DNA from: an uncultured Gemella sp.
GTDB lineage: Bacteria > Bacillota > Bacilli > Staphylococcales > Gemellaceae
NCBI GenBank assembly: GCA_927911745.1
Contig: CAKMQF010000038.1
Coordinates: forward strand, 1-22,204
Length of the DNA: 22,204 nt
Direction of reading: 5' to 3'
The stretch's first letter is position 1, and each line of letters opens with the position of its first letter. The position numbers were made by a program, and so were the translations under genes. The notes under the pieces are model-generated. The model had not been told where the DNA came from, did no database searches, and saw only the letters and a program-made list of their open reading frames with translations. Positions 1-6,838 of the stretch are shown here, piece after piece.

Positions 1-398
1 CTAATTTACTTCTTATCGTTCTTTTAGGATAAAAATACAGATAGTTCCTTTCTTAAAGTATTAATTATTGTAATTATCAGTCTAGTGTTTTGGTTTTCTC
101 TTGGGGTTATTATCTCATTAGGACTGTATCATATAGAACTAGAGATCTTATCTTAGGAACATTATTACTACCAATAATTTTTGCTGCACCGACTTTTTAT
201 AGTTTGGATAATTCTAAGGTGCTATACTATATATCAAAACTTAATCCATTAACTTACCAATTAACGAGTATGAGAACTGTAATTTTTGATATAGATCTTG
301 ATATAAATACCTATGTTACAATATTCTTAAGCCTAATAATGTTTGTTTTAGCAATAAGCGTGATAATAAAATCAGAATTATTAGGTGATGAGAGGTAA
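1..398 (+). pseudogene. ABC-2 type permease C-terminal remnant, frameshifted
   Basis: This is the last third of an ABC-2 (drug or polysaccharide export) permease, cut by the window edge. Hydrophobic coding sequence reads in one frame from about 28 to 123 (a strand rich in I, V, L, F ending near LGVIISLG). It then continues in another frame to the stop at 396-398, including the family-typical LNPLTYQL followed by an arginine a few residues later. In-frame stops (TAG at 25 in the first frame, TAA at 30 and TAG at 42 in the second) show that no single frame is open. A TTG start at 90 would give a 102-residue product, but nothing resembling a ribosome binding site precedes it. The partner ATPase, if any, would lie upstream outside the window. 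Confidence 0.65.
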
Positions 399-439
399 AA
401 GAATGTGGGAGTGACTTAAAAATCTTGATTTCGGAGAAA

Positions 440-488
440 TGATATGTACCCCTTTTACTGGCTTGTCCAGTAAAAAGGGTACATATCA
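440..488. repeat. 22-bp-arm inverted repeat (hairpin)
   Basis: Arms at 440-461 and 467-488 are complementary over 22 positions with one mismatch (CCCCTTTT opposite AAAAAGGG), around a 5-base CTTGT loop. The right arm has no T-run, so this is not a normal intrinsic terminator. It sits exactly where recognisable terminase coding sequence begins. That would fit a small inserted palindrome or two abutted IS ends, but the IS family was not identified. Confidence 0.7.
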
Positions 489-728
489 CTTTACCGTTAT
501 ACCATTTGGACAAGGGACTAAAGATATGAGCTCTCCTACAAAAGAACTCATGAAACTAACGCTAGAAGAAAACTAGCTCATGGTGAACATCCAGTTCTTC
601 GTTGGAATATGGATAATGTTTTTATCAGAATTGATTCAGTAGGAAATATCAAAGTAGACAAAGAAAAATCCACTGAAAAGATCGATGGTGCAATCAGATG
701 TGGCAATATTAACAGTGAGAGTGTCTAA
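484..728 (+). pseudogene. phage terminase large subunit, C-terminal fragment
   Basis: Read in two frames, this stretch encodes the conserved tail of a terminase large subunit. The first part includes VIPFGQGTKDMSSPTKEL. After a frameshift near the TAG at 573-575 it continues with LAHGEHPVLRWNMDNV and an IDSVGNIKVDKEKSTEKIDG-like stretch, ending at TAA 726-728. In tailed phages this protein packages DNA into the prohead, and this end belongs to its nuclease half. The N-terminal ATPase domain is absent, cut off by the hairpin at 440-488. The fragment cannot function. It marks a decayed siphovirus-type prophage, as do the endolysin and tail-chaperone remnants further along. Confidence 0.75.
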
Positions 729-786
729 GATTCTTGGGAGTGTTATTTATTTAACTAGAAATAAAACTATTATCGCATAATCACAT

Positions 787-807
787 TATAATCACCTAAA
801 ATTTTAG
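787..807 (+). promoter_or_regulatory. -10 box and palindromic operator candidate before the Fic gene
   Basis: TATAAT at 787-792 is followed by the perfect palindrome CTAAAATTTTAG (796-807), which would lie at the transcription start. No convincing -35 box is visible. The downstream Fic protein ends in a winged-helix domain, so autorepression is a possible but unproven reading. Confidence 0.4.
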
Positions 808-839
808 TGTAATTAGGAGAAAAGAAAGGAGATAGGCGA

Positions 840-1889
840 ATGAGAGAATTTCATTATGAGCAATATAAAACGTATAAATGGGATACTGAGACTATCAATT
901 TACTAGTAGCTATTCATGAACATAAAGGAAAACAAGAACTGTATTTAAAAAGAAAACCTGCTGTATTAGATAAATTAGTCGAGATAGCTAAAGTACAGAG
1001 TATAGTAAATTCAAATAAAATTGAAGGAATTGTAACAACTCCAAGTCGAATAAAAGAGTTGATGAATCAAAAAACGGCACCTAAAAATAGAGATGAAGAA
1101 GAAATCATGGGATATCGAGATGTATTAAACACGATTCATGAAAGCTATGAATATATGCCTATCTCTAGTAATTATATTTTACAACTACACAAGGAGTTAT
1201 ATAAATATAGTGAGAAAGGTATTGGTGGAAGATATAAAAACACTCAAAATTCTATAGTTGAGAAATATGAAGATGGGACAATATTAGAAAAATTCAAACC
1301 CTTGCCACCATATGAAACACTAAATGCTGTTGATAAAATTTGTACAGAAATAAGAAGAGCACTAGATGAAAAAGAAGTTGACTCACTTCTTTTAATTCCA
1401 ATATTTATTCACGATTTTCTTTGTATCCATTCATTTAATGATGGAAATGGGAGAATGAACCGATTGCTAACTACTTTATTATTATATAGACAAGGATATG
1501 TAATAGGGAAGTACATCAGTTTGGAAAGTAAGATAGAAAAAAATAAAACTGGATATTATTTATCGCTAGAAAAAAGTGGAATAGATTGGCATGATAATAA
1601 AGAAGATGTTACTTATTTTATTAAGTATATTCTTAGAATAATATTGGCTGCTTATATTGATTTTGAAGAAAGAGTAGGTTATGTTGAAGAAAAACAACCT
1701 ACGATTGAATTGGTTAGAAATGCAGTTAATAATAAAATAGGTAAATTTACAAAAAGTGATATGATGGAACTTGTTCCAAGTGTAGGAAAAGCAACAATTG
1801 AAAACATGTTAAAACTTTTAGTAGAAGAAGGGTATATTGAAAGACATGGGAAAGGTCGAGCTACTTTTTATGTGAAGAAAGAAGTCTGA
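840..1889 (+). CDS. Fic/DOC family protein (probable AMP-transferase) with C-terminal winged helix
   Basis: This 349-residue Fic protein carries the full catalytic motif HSFNDGNGRMNR at residues 197-208, matching HxFx(D/E)GNGRxxR; the histidine activates the target hydroxyl and the DGNGR loop binds nucleotide. An N-terminal inhibitory helix motif (S/T)xxxE(G/N) appears as SNKIEG at 58-63, which marks a self-inhibited class II enzyme. The C-terminal roughly 65 residues (around SDMMELVPSVGKATIENMLK) look like a winged helix, common in stand-alone chromosomal Fic proteins. Family members AMPylate Ser/Thr/Tyr hydroxyls; the target here is unknown. An AAAGGAGA site lies just upstream of the ATG. 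No separate antitoxin gene is present, as expected when the inhibitory helix is in cis. The gene sits between prophage remnants but appears intact. Confidence 0.9.
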   Translation: MREFHYEQYKTYKWDTETINLLVAIHEHKGKQELYLKRKPAVLDKLVEIAKVQSIVNSNKIEGIVTTPSRIKELMNQKTAPKNRDEEEIMGYRDVLNTIHESYEYMPISSNYILQLHKELYKYSEKGIGGRYKNTQNSIVEKYEDGTILEKFKPLPPYETLNAVDKICTEIRRALDEKEVDSLLLIPIFIHDFLCIHSFNDGNGRMNRLLTTLLLYRQGYVIGKYISLESKIEKNKTGYYLSLEKSGIDWHDNKEDVTYFIKYILRIILAAYIDFEERVGYVEEKQPTIELVRNAVNNKIGKFTKSDMMELVPSVGKATIENMLKLLVEEGYIERHGKGRATFYVKKEV

Positions 1890-1951
1890 TTTTAAGCATC
1901 TGGTAATAGCCCTTCAAAATTTGGACAAATTTTTTGGGGGGATTACCAAGT

Positions 1952-2034
1952 TCACTTCAAAAATGGTCAGGTTATCGAAATATAGTCTGGCTGTTTTTTA
2001 TCTGTGGAGAGAACTACGTAGTTTGTGGTATAAT
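1952..2034 (+). repeat. dispersed terminator-promoter repeat, copy 1
   Basis: This copy starts with CACTTCAAAAATGGTCAGG, forms an imperfect hairpin (GTCAGGTTAT at 1966-1975 against ATAGTCTGGC at 1982-1991, with G-U pairs) followed by GTTTTTT, and ends in a TATAAT at 2029-2034. The first part looks like an intrinsic terminator and the last part like a -10 box for the reductase gene downstream. Similar units are at 3062 and 8242. The 1890-2151 interval has no convincing gene; a 66-codon open frame across this repeat has no ribosome binding site. Confidence 0.6.
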
Positions 2035-2151
2035 GAAGAATAGTAGAATGATAGAAGATTTGGTGTTAAAAACATTAAATAATTTGTACTTCTTTGAGTG
2101 TAATATGGTTAATGAATATATAATATTAAAATAAGTTAGGAGAGTCAACAA

Positions 2152-3003
2152 ATGAGAGAATTAATTTTAATGGATGGCAATAAAATACCTATTTTAGGAT
2201 TTGGAGTTTATCGAATACCAAAAGAAGAAACTGAAAAATCAGTTATTGCAGCAATAGAAGCAGGATATAGACATATAGATACTGCTCAAGTATATTTAAA
2301 CGAAGCTGAGGTAGGAGAAGCAATTAAACATTGCGGAGTAGCCAGAGAAGAATTATTCATAACTACTAAGGTATGGGTAGAAAATGTTTCTTATGATAAA
2401 GCAAAAGAATCAATTTTAGATTCTTTACAAAGAATGCAACTTGATTATTTAGATTTAGTTTTAATCCATCAACCATATAATGATGTATATGGCGCATGGC
2501 GAGCTATGTGTGAATTAAAAAGAGAAGGAAAGATACGATCAATAGGGGTTTCTAATTTTAATTATGATAAGTTAGTTGACTTAGGAGTTTTTACAGGCGA
2601 AATGCCAGCTGTAAACCAGATTGAACTAAATCCATTCCATCAACAAAAAGAAAAAGTTGAGATACTAAAAGAAGAAAATGTTACGTTAGAGGCGTGGGCA
2701 CCTTTTGCAGAAGGTAGAAACAATATCTTTTCAAATCAAGTATTAGAGAAAATAGCTAAAAAACATAATAAGTCAGTTGCACAAGTAATTATACGTTATT
2801 TTGTAGAACAAAATATTGTCGTGTTAGCGAAAACTACAAAACAAGAACATATGAAAGAAAACTTAAATGTATTTGATTTTACTTTAGACTTAACAGATAA
2901 AGAAGAAATTGCAGCGCTAGATCTAAAAGAAAGTCAATTTATAGACCACGCTTCTCCAGAACGTATTCGCAAAATGGCAAAACATAAACTAAATTTAGAA
3001 TAG
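2152..3003 (+). CDS. aldo-keto reductase
   Basis: A complete 283-residue aldo-keto reductase that reduces aldehydes or ketones with NADPH in the cytosol. The catalytic tetrad is present: Asp43 (GYRHIDTAQVY), Tyr48, Lys73 (FITTKVWV) and His106 (LVLIHQPY). Other family landmarks are GVSNFN, the barrel segment NQIELNPFHQ, and the cofactor-binding region around KTTKQEHMKENL near the C-terminus. Length is typical of the bacterial 2,5-diketo-gluconate/glyoxal reductase-like branch. AGGAGA at 2137-2142 precedes the ATG by a normal distance. It is probably transcribed alone from the TATAAT at 2029-2034 and followed by the second terminator repeat. The physiological substrate cannot be read from sequence. 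Confidence 0.92.
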   Translation: MRELILMDGNKIPILGFGVYRIPKEETEKSVIAAIEAGYRHIDTAQVYLNEAEVGEAIKHCGVAREELFITTKVWVENVSYDKAKESILDSLQRMQLDYLDLVLIHQPYNDVYGAWRAMCELKREGKIRSIGVSNFNYDKLVDLGVFTGEMPAVNQIELNPFHQQKEKVEILKEENVTLEAWAPFAEGRNNIFSNQVLEKIAKKHNKSVAQVIIRYFVEQNIVVLAKTTKQEHMKENLNVFDFTLDLTDKEEIAALDLKESQFIDHASPERIRKMAKHKLNLE

Positions 3004-3061
3004 TAAAACTATATAACAAATGTATGCAATGTTATTTTGTAAATTTATAAAGATAGAAATG

Positions 3062-3117
3062 TACTTCAAAGACAGTCAGATCATAGAGATATAATCTGGC
3101 TGTTTTCCATCTGTGGA
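3062..3117 (+). repeat. dispersed terminator repeat, copy 2
   Basis: The core TACTTCAAAGACAGTCAG resembles copies 1 and 3. The hairpin pairs GTCAGATCAT (3075-3084) with ATAATCTGGC (3091-3100), then TGTTTT. It lies 60 bases after the reductase stop and probably terminates that transcript. The promoter half is not conserved in this copy. Confidence 0.6.
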
Positions 3118-3279
3118 ATGAAGTATTGGTTTTATAGAACTAAGAAAACTATTGATGAAATTGCATGGGAGGTTATAGTTGGACAGTGGGATAATGGCAA
3201 TGACTGTTATAATCGTTTAGTTGCCGCAGGATATAACTATGATGAAGTACAAGGTAGAGTTAATGAATTGTTGAGTTAA
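3118..3279 (+). pseudogene. phage endolysin fragment, Cpl-7 cell-wall-binding repeat
   Basis: A 53-codon frame ends in a nearly complete Cpl-7 (CW_7) repeat: TIDEIAWEVIVGQWDNGNDC followed by YNRLVAAGYNYDEVQGRVNELLS. In phage lysins such repeats sit at the C-terminus and bind peptidoglycan. The catalytic domain is missing, since the terminator repeat abuts the 5' side directly. There is no Shine-Dalgarno site before the ATG at 3118, so translation is unlikely. The stretch is a relic of a lysis cassette, consistent with the terminase and tail remnants nearby. Confidence 0.8.
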
Positions 3280-3285
3280 GTTTAC

Positions 3286-3313
3286 TTGAGTTTTATCTGA
3301 ATTATTGTATAAT
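3286..3313 (+). promoter_or_regulatory. promoter of the antisense RNA
   Basis: TTGAGT (3286-3291), a 16-base spacer and a perfect TATAAT (3308-3313) predict a start near 3320. No open frame follows before the terminator at 3395-3438, so the product is a short RNA. Confidence 0.65.
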
Positions 3314-3324
3314 AAAAAATATAA

Positions 3325-3348
3325 AAAGAATCTAGCGCTAGCTAGATT
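3325..3348 (-). terminator. intrinsic terminator of the toxin mRNA
   Basis: On the minus strand the perfect 8-bp stem AATCTAGC/GCTAGATT (3348-3329) is followed by CTTTTTAT. It would end the toxin transcript after a long 3' tail complementary to the antisense RNA. Confidence 0.55.
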
Positions 3349-3394
3349 TCAATTTAGAACCGTTTAAGACGGTGGCTTATATTTGAATTAAATT

Positions 3395-3438
3395 AATAAC
3401 TCGTCCTACTCGCCGAAAGTGGGGACGGGTTATTTTTT
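3395..3438 (+). terminator. intrinsic terminator of the antisense RNA
   Basis: AATAACTCGTCC (3395-3406) pairs with GGACGGGTTATT (3423-3434) with one G-U pair, followed by T6. The toxin stop codon on the other strand lies inside the 3' arm. Confidence 0.75.
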
Positions 3439-3501
3439 GTTTTGGTCTTTAAAGATTTTATAGCACAAACTAATTAATGCGATAACAAATGTACCGAACA
3501 T
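3430..3501 (-). CDS. small holin-like type I toxin (possibly N-truncated)
   Basis: The minus strand encodes 23 residues from the ATG at 3501: a hydrophobic helix FGTFVIALISLCYKIFK followed by a Lys-rich tail QNKK. The pattern of a GTFVIAL membrane segment followed by a charged end matches the putative holin-like toxin (Hol-Tox/BsrE-like) family, which is usually about 30 residues and inserts into the membrane. The frame stays open back to 3525, giving QILF before the Met as in family members, but no standard start codon exists there, so the N-terminus may be damaged. The ATG has no clear Shine-Dalgarno site. The overlapping antisense RNA on the plus strand supports a toxin role. Confidence is moderate because of the short length. 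Confidence 0.5.
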   Translation of the reverse strand: MFGTFVIALISLCYKIFKDQNKK

Positions 3502-3539
3502 AAATAGAATCTGTACATTCTTATTTTATCATTTTCACG

Positions 3540-3958
3540 TTTAAAGCCAATGAACAAAGTTTTGAGATTGAGGACTTGGAGATTTTTGAAAATGTCGCTT
3601 ATATTATGGCATATCATGCCGATAAAACCATTCCACTCACGATTGATGAATGGTTGGATGAGTTTGGAATGTTTTCGATTTACGAAATCTTACCAGAGAT
3701 TTTAGAGTTGTGGGGAAGTAACTTACAAACCGATGTACAATCTAAAAAAAACTTGAAAAAACAAGTCGTGAAATAACAACAGCCTTATTCTTACTTAGAA
3801 GTGTCGAAATAGGAATCTCAGTGGGAGATTTAGATTTACTCACAATCGGTATGGTTCTTGATATGTGGATAGAAAAAGCTAATGATGATAAGAAATATCA
3901 GAAGTGGCTGGACAAAGTGATTTTGATAGGTTGTAGAAATAGGTATTTAGCAGTATAA
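3540..3958 (+). pseudogene. phage tail assembly chaperone (G/GT-type frameshift gene), truncated
   Basis: The zero frame (to the TAA at 3774-3776) carries NEQSFEIEDLEIFENVAY and ILPEILELWGSN, typical of the G-like chaperone of siphoviruses. After an A7 run at 3744-3750 (in-frame AAA AAA), the -1 frame continues with KLEKTSREITTALFLLRS and GDLDLLTIGMVLDMWIEKAN, the conserved T extension, ending at 3956-3958. In phages this programmed -1 slip makes the GT fusion that coats the tape-measure protein. The N-terminus is missing and the junction lies next to the toxin locus. The true C-terminus (a DFDR-type ending, seen in a third frame near 3919-3935) is out of frame, so the gene is decayed although the slippery site survives. 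Confidence 0.75.
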
Positions 3959-3959
3959 T
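3931..3959 (+). promoter_or_regulatory. promoter of the following small gene
   Basis: TTGTAG (3931-3936), a 17-base spacer and TATAAT (3954-3959) lie inside the decayed tail-chaperone tail. A second TATAAT is at 3966-3971. They precede the open frame at 3993. Confidence 0.55.
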
Positions 3960-3992
3960 AAGAGTTATAATACACATGGAGGTAGCCTATAT

Positions 3993-4502
3993 ATGAATGT
4001 AATATGTTCTGAATTATTTTGGACAGCATTATCTGCTGTAGGGACAATTGGAGCCGTTATTGTAGCTTTATGGAAAACATTAAGACCTAAATCAAGAAAG
4101 TTATTAGTAAATAGTACTTTTTCTCAGTATATAGATAAGAAGACGCTGGAGTTTGTAATCACATTGGAAAACAGGGGTGATGTTCCCATAATTATAAAAG
4201 AATGTGGATTTGGAAGGTTTACAACTAAGGAAGGGAATCAAAAGTTTCTTACAGATAAAAATGTTAAATTTATAGATAAGAAATTAATAAATGTGATTGA
4301 TACTACTATGAATAATTATGTCAATGATGCTAAATTTCCTTTGTTAATAAAATCAGGAGAAGCTGTTTTAATTACTTATGAATATATAAGCGAAAAATCT
4401 TTTGAATTTGATGATGAATTTATCACTCAACAAACAGAATATAAGTATTTCACTAAAGGAATAGCAGTAGTGAGAGATTCGAGAAATAAGATTTATCTAT
4501 AA
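3993..4502 (+). CDS. small membrane-anchored protein of unknown function
   Basis: This 169-residue product was not recognised. Residues 7-27 (ELFWTALSAVGTIGAVIVALW) form one hydrophobic helix, followed by basic residues (KTLRPKSRK). This suggests an N-terminal anchor, with the remaining 130 residues facing the cytoplasm by the positive-inside rule. The rest is a mixed, mostly beta-like soluble domain (LEFVITLENRGDVPIIIKEC, ITYEYISEKSFEFDDE) with no catalytic motif that I can see. A good GGAGG site lies about 10 bases before the ATG, and a -10/-35 pair at 3931-3959 gives it its own promoter. Genes of this shape are often morons in prophages, but that is inference from the neighbours. The IS element begins one base after its stop codon. 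Confidence 0.7.
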   Translation: MNVICSELFWTALSAVGTIGAVIVALWKTLRPKSRKLLVNSTFSQYIDKKTLEFVITLENRGDVPIIIKECGFGRFTTKEGNQKFLTDKNVKFIDKKLINVIDTTMNNYVNDAKFPLLIKSGEAVLITYEYISEKSFEFDDEFITQQTEYKYFTKGIAVVRDSRNKIYL

Positions 4503-4543
4503 TGGTTCTTTGTCAAATTCGGTTGATTTTGAAAATTAGGAGG

Positions 4544-4576
4544 AAGCTATGCTATATTAAGTAGTATAGCTTTTTT
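4544..4576 (+). terminator. intrinsic terminator inside the IS left end
   Basis: AAGCTATGCTA (4544-4554) pairs with TAGTATAGCTT (4562-4572) with one G-U pair, followed by T6. On the plus strand it would end transcripts from the gene at 3993. It overlaps the last transposase codons on the other strand. Confidence 0.65.
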
Positions 4577-5907
4577 CCTATTTTTTCGTTTTAATCTTAT
4601 TTCTTTCTTTTTAGCGAGAATAGCTTGATGTTCTTCTGTTGAATATCTAGGTTTCTTATTAGTCTCTGAAGGTGTAAATAAGCTGAATACAAGTAGTATT
4701 TTAGCTTTAAAGTTACTAAAAGATCTATATCCATAAGAAATGCGTTTAATAACTTTAATTTTATTGTTAATTCCTTCTAAAGGCCCATTAGATAGCCCAT
4801 TGTAGTACATAGTATTTTTAATCTGTCTTTTATATTTTCTAAGTGTTTTAATAGCTGTAAACATATATCTAGGTAAAGTAGATTTATCGTTAATTAAAGC
4901 TTTAAATTTATCAAAATCATCATTTTCAAGAGCGTCTCTAAGGTCTTGAATTAGCCAATAACACTTATAAAGCTGAGAATCTTGCTTAACTAGGTAATTA
5001 ACAATCTCTTGTTCTGTAGTGATGTACTTAAAGTATTTAAACTTCCTGTGGGTACCATTATCTAATTCATCATAGCCAGTAAGAAGATTTTTCCAATAAT
5101 ATTTCAATTGTCTGTATAACTCTTTATTTTTATCTTTAATACTGTTCATAAATGAAACTCTATATTTATTAAAAGCTCTCTAATAATACTTTTATAACCA
5201 GAGTTCATATCAATAACTACTGCCTTAACCTTACAACGTTCTTGATAAGAATAGTATAAGAAGTAGTCTTTAATAATCTTGTTAGTTCTACCCTGAAGTA
5301 TATTTTGTACATTATGAGTTAATGCATCTGCATACATGAAGCTCATTTTACTTATACTATCAGAAGTAGAAGACACATCATCAAAGCACATATAATCAGA
5401 TAAAGTTTTAGGTCTTTCTAAAGTTTTGGATAGATCACATTGTATTCTTAATACAGTATTAGTAGATACAGCACAAGATTCAGCTATTTCTTTTGAAGTA
5501 TTCTCTTTAGACAATCTTTTAATAATACCAGCTCGTAGATTTCTATAGGTATTAGAATTCTTCCTAACTTCAGTAGTTTCAGCTGAAAAGGATTTACGAC
5601 AACCTCTACATATAAAGCGATGTTTATTTAAGTATAAGATAGCTAGTTTATCAGAAATAGCGGGCATTTTAACTTTTACTTTTCTATAACCATTATAAGT
5701 TATAGTACATTTTTTACACTGGGGACAAGAGTTAGATGAAGCTTCTAATACTCTATAATAAACTAGATGCTTACGATCATTTATTTCAATTTCCTCTGTT
5801 TTATCTAGAATTTTTATATTTTCGTCAGTTATTTGTAGCGTTATTTTAAGAGATTTGCTATAATTACACATATGAATGTAAATTTCCTTTCTTGATTTTT
5901 TGCTCAT
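4547..5907 (-). pseudogene. ISL3-family transposase, internally deleted
   Basis: The first part (5907 to 5146, 253 codons) carries the N-terminal zinc finger C61PQC64 ... C100RGC103 and a helix-turn-helix (SKENTSKEIAESCAVSTNTV). The start of the catalytic domain follows (YMCFDDVSS, ALTHNVQNILQGR, VVIDMNSGYKSIIREL). It then runs out of frame at INIEFHL. A second frame (5149 to 4547, 200 codons, overlapping by ATGA) resumes with the helical C-terminal half, including the conserved NGLSNGPLEGINNKIKVIKR block with its catalytic Glu. The segment usually between them, containing the (I)DRFH motif with the second catalytic Asp, is missing. The two parts total about 450 codons but cannot form a complete DDE site. 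The start at 5907 follows a weak AGGAATT-type site. Confidence 0.85.
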
Positions 5908-5956
5908 ACTTAAATTATAGAGGAATTTTACATGCTTTTCTATTTTTTATAAATTT

Positions 5957-5990
5957 AAATACGGCTGATATTTATTATCAACCGTATTTA
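5957..5990. repeat. hairpin at the right end of the IS
   Basis: AAATACGGCTGATA (5957-5970) pairs with TATCAACCGTATTT (5977-5990) with one G-U pair around a short loop. The right arm coincides with the ISL3 right terminal repeat. Such hairpins upstream of a transposase often block read-through from outside, which is inference here. Confidence 0.55.
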
Positions 5991-6024
5991 TTGTAGACCC
6001 ACGATAATTGCTTTATTTATAGGT

Positions 6025-6264
6025 ATGAAATTGTATCCAGATTTTAGTTTTGATTTAATTGAAATAAGTAGCGAAAAGTTGAACTCTCAAATACTACAAC
6101 ATAGTGTGTATAAAATGATACTAAGAAACAAATATCATTTATCAATACATGATTGTAATGATTTTCTTGAAAGTTGCAATCTAGAAAAAAATAATTTAAC
6201 AAAAAAAACTAAAAAAACACAAAAAAAAAATTTTACAGTATGTAGAATATTTGGTATATTATAA
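6025..6264 (+). CDS. hypothetical protein fragment next to the IS
   Basis: This 79-codon frame starts just inside flanking DNA at the IS right end and has no ribosome binding site. Its first half (LIEISSEKLNSQILQHSVYK, LSIHDCNDFLESCNLEKN) looks like genuine protein. The second half is a poly-Lys/Asn stretch over long A runs and overlaps the promoter at 6232-6260. The simplest reading is the 3' stub of a gene cut by the insertion. I cannot name the family. Confidence 0.35.
   Translation: MKLYPDFSFDLIEISSEKLNSQILQHSVYKMILRNKYHLSIHDCNDFLESCNLEKNNLTKKTKKTQKKNFTVCRIFGIL
6232..6260 (+). promoter_or_regulatory. promoter of the regulator-efflux operon
   Basis: TTTACA (6232-6237), a 17-base spacer and TATATT (6255-6260) follow an A10 tract that could act as an UP-like element. 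The next gene starts at 6295. Confidence 0.6.
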
Positions 6265-6294
6265 ATATCACGAAAGATGTTTAGGAGAAATATC

Positions 6295-6723
6295 ATGAAA
6301 GATATTTATTATATAAATGACTTGGAAAAATTAAAAGCGTTAGCTGATCCTTTAAGAGTTGATATAATAACAACCTTAGGTACAACTAAACAAAACTCAC
6401 AGCAATTAGCAAAAAAACTTAAGATTAATAGAACAAGAATTCACTATCATCTTAATATATTAGAAGAAATGGGTTTTATAAAAGTAGTTGATACAGATGT
6501 GGTAAATGGAATAATACAAAAATATTATTTACCAACTGCGCACGCTTTTGTTCCATCTGCAAATATTTTTAATAAATTGTTTAAAGAAAATAAAATAGAA
6601 TTTTCTCTAAATAAATCTCAAGAACAACAATTTTTATTAGAATTTGAAAAGTTAGTAGAAAAATATTCTAATAAGAATGAAGGGAAAGAAAAAGTTACAT
6701 ATAGCTTATTGAATATACAATAA
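6295..6723 (+). CDS. ArsR-type winged-helix transcriptional regulator
   Basis: A 142-residue regulator with an N-terminal ArsR-type winged helix: KLKALADPLRVDIITTL opens the domain and QQLAKKLKINRTRIHYHLNI is the helix-turn-helix with the recognition helix. A wing and a second half without clear metal-binding cysteines follow, so sensing is probably of an organic ligand rather than a metal. I chose the ATG at 6295 because AGGAGA (6281-6286) sits 8 bases before it; an in-frame ATG at 6277 has no such site. It lies immediately upstream of an MFS efflux gene on the same strand, the classic arrangement of a local repressor with its target. The inverted AAACGT (6773-6778)/ACGTTT (6793-6798) before the MFS gene could be its operator, which is not proven. 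Confidence 0.85.
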   Translation: MKDIYYINDLEKLKALADPLRVDIITTLGTTKQNSQQLAKKLKINRTRIHYHLNILEEMGFIKVVDTDVVNGIIQKYYLPTAHAFVPSANIFNKLFKENKIEFSLNKSQEQQFLLEFEKLVEKYSNKNEGKEKVTYSLLNIQ

Positions 6724-6798
6724 TTCGGTTCGAAAGAGCCGAAAAAATTTAGAATAACAGTAAAATATTTTTAAACGTTTATCATTAGTTTTACGTTT
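6724..6798 (+). promoter_or_regulatory. hairpin and inverted repeat between regulator and efflux gene
   Basis: TTCGGTTC (6724-6731) pairs with GAGCCGAA (6736-6743) around a GAAA tetraloop directly after the regulator stop. It lacks a T-run, so it may only attenuate or stabilise the message. Further on, AAACGT (6773-6778) and ACGTTT (6793-6798) form an inverted pair that could bind the upstream regulator. Confidence 0.4.
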
Positions 6799-6838
6799 GA
6801 AATAAAGTTTAAGAATAGAAAACTACAGGAGGTTTTAT

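Larger units (their letters stand above)
3320..3438 (+). ncRNA. probable type I antitoxin antisense RNA
   Basis: A promoter at 3286-3313 and a strong intrinsic terminator at 3395-3438 define a roughly 115-nt untranslated RNA. It opens with a perfect stem-loop (arms 3329-3336 and 3341-3348) and is antisense to the 3' end and untranslated tail of the small hydrophobic toxin on the minus strand, whose stop codon lies in the shared terminator. This convergent layout is the one known for TxpA/RatA and BsrE/BsrG-type modules, where the RNA pairs with the toxin mRNA 3' region and leads to its degradation or silencing. The RNA sequence itself was not recognised as a named family. Confidence 0.55.
4504..6000 (-). 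mobile_element. ISL3-family insertion sequence, degenerate
   Basis: The element holds a minus-strand ISL3-type transposase in two pieces. Its left end GGTTCTTTGTCAAATTCGG (from 4504) matches the typical ISL3 terminal repeat. The right end near 5976-6000 reads ATCAACCGTATTTATTGTAG then ACCC, which complements the left end only partly (ATCAACCG.ATTT conserved, outer bases diverged). Flanking 8-mers TCTATAAT (4496-4503) and ACGATAAT (6001-6008) agree at five or six positions, a possible eroded target duplication. With an internal transposase deletion and a weak right end, the copy is probably immobile. Confidence 0.75.

Noticed and set aside
316..513. 65-codon minus-strand frame
   Set aside because: It lies antisense to the permease remnant and passes through the long hairpin; no start signals.
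1934..2134. 66-codon open frame
   Set aside because: It runs across the terminator repeat and the reductase promoter, lacks a ribosome binding site and has no family resemblance.
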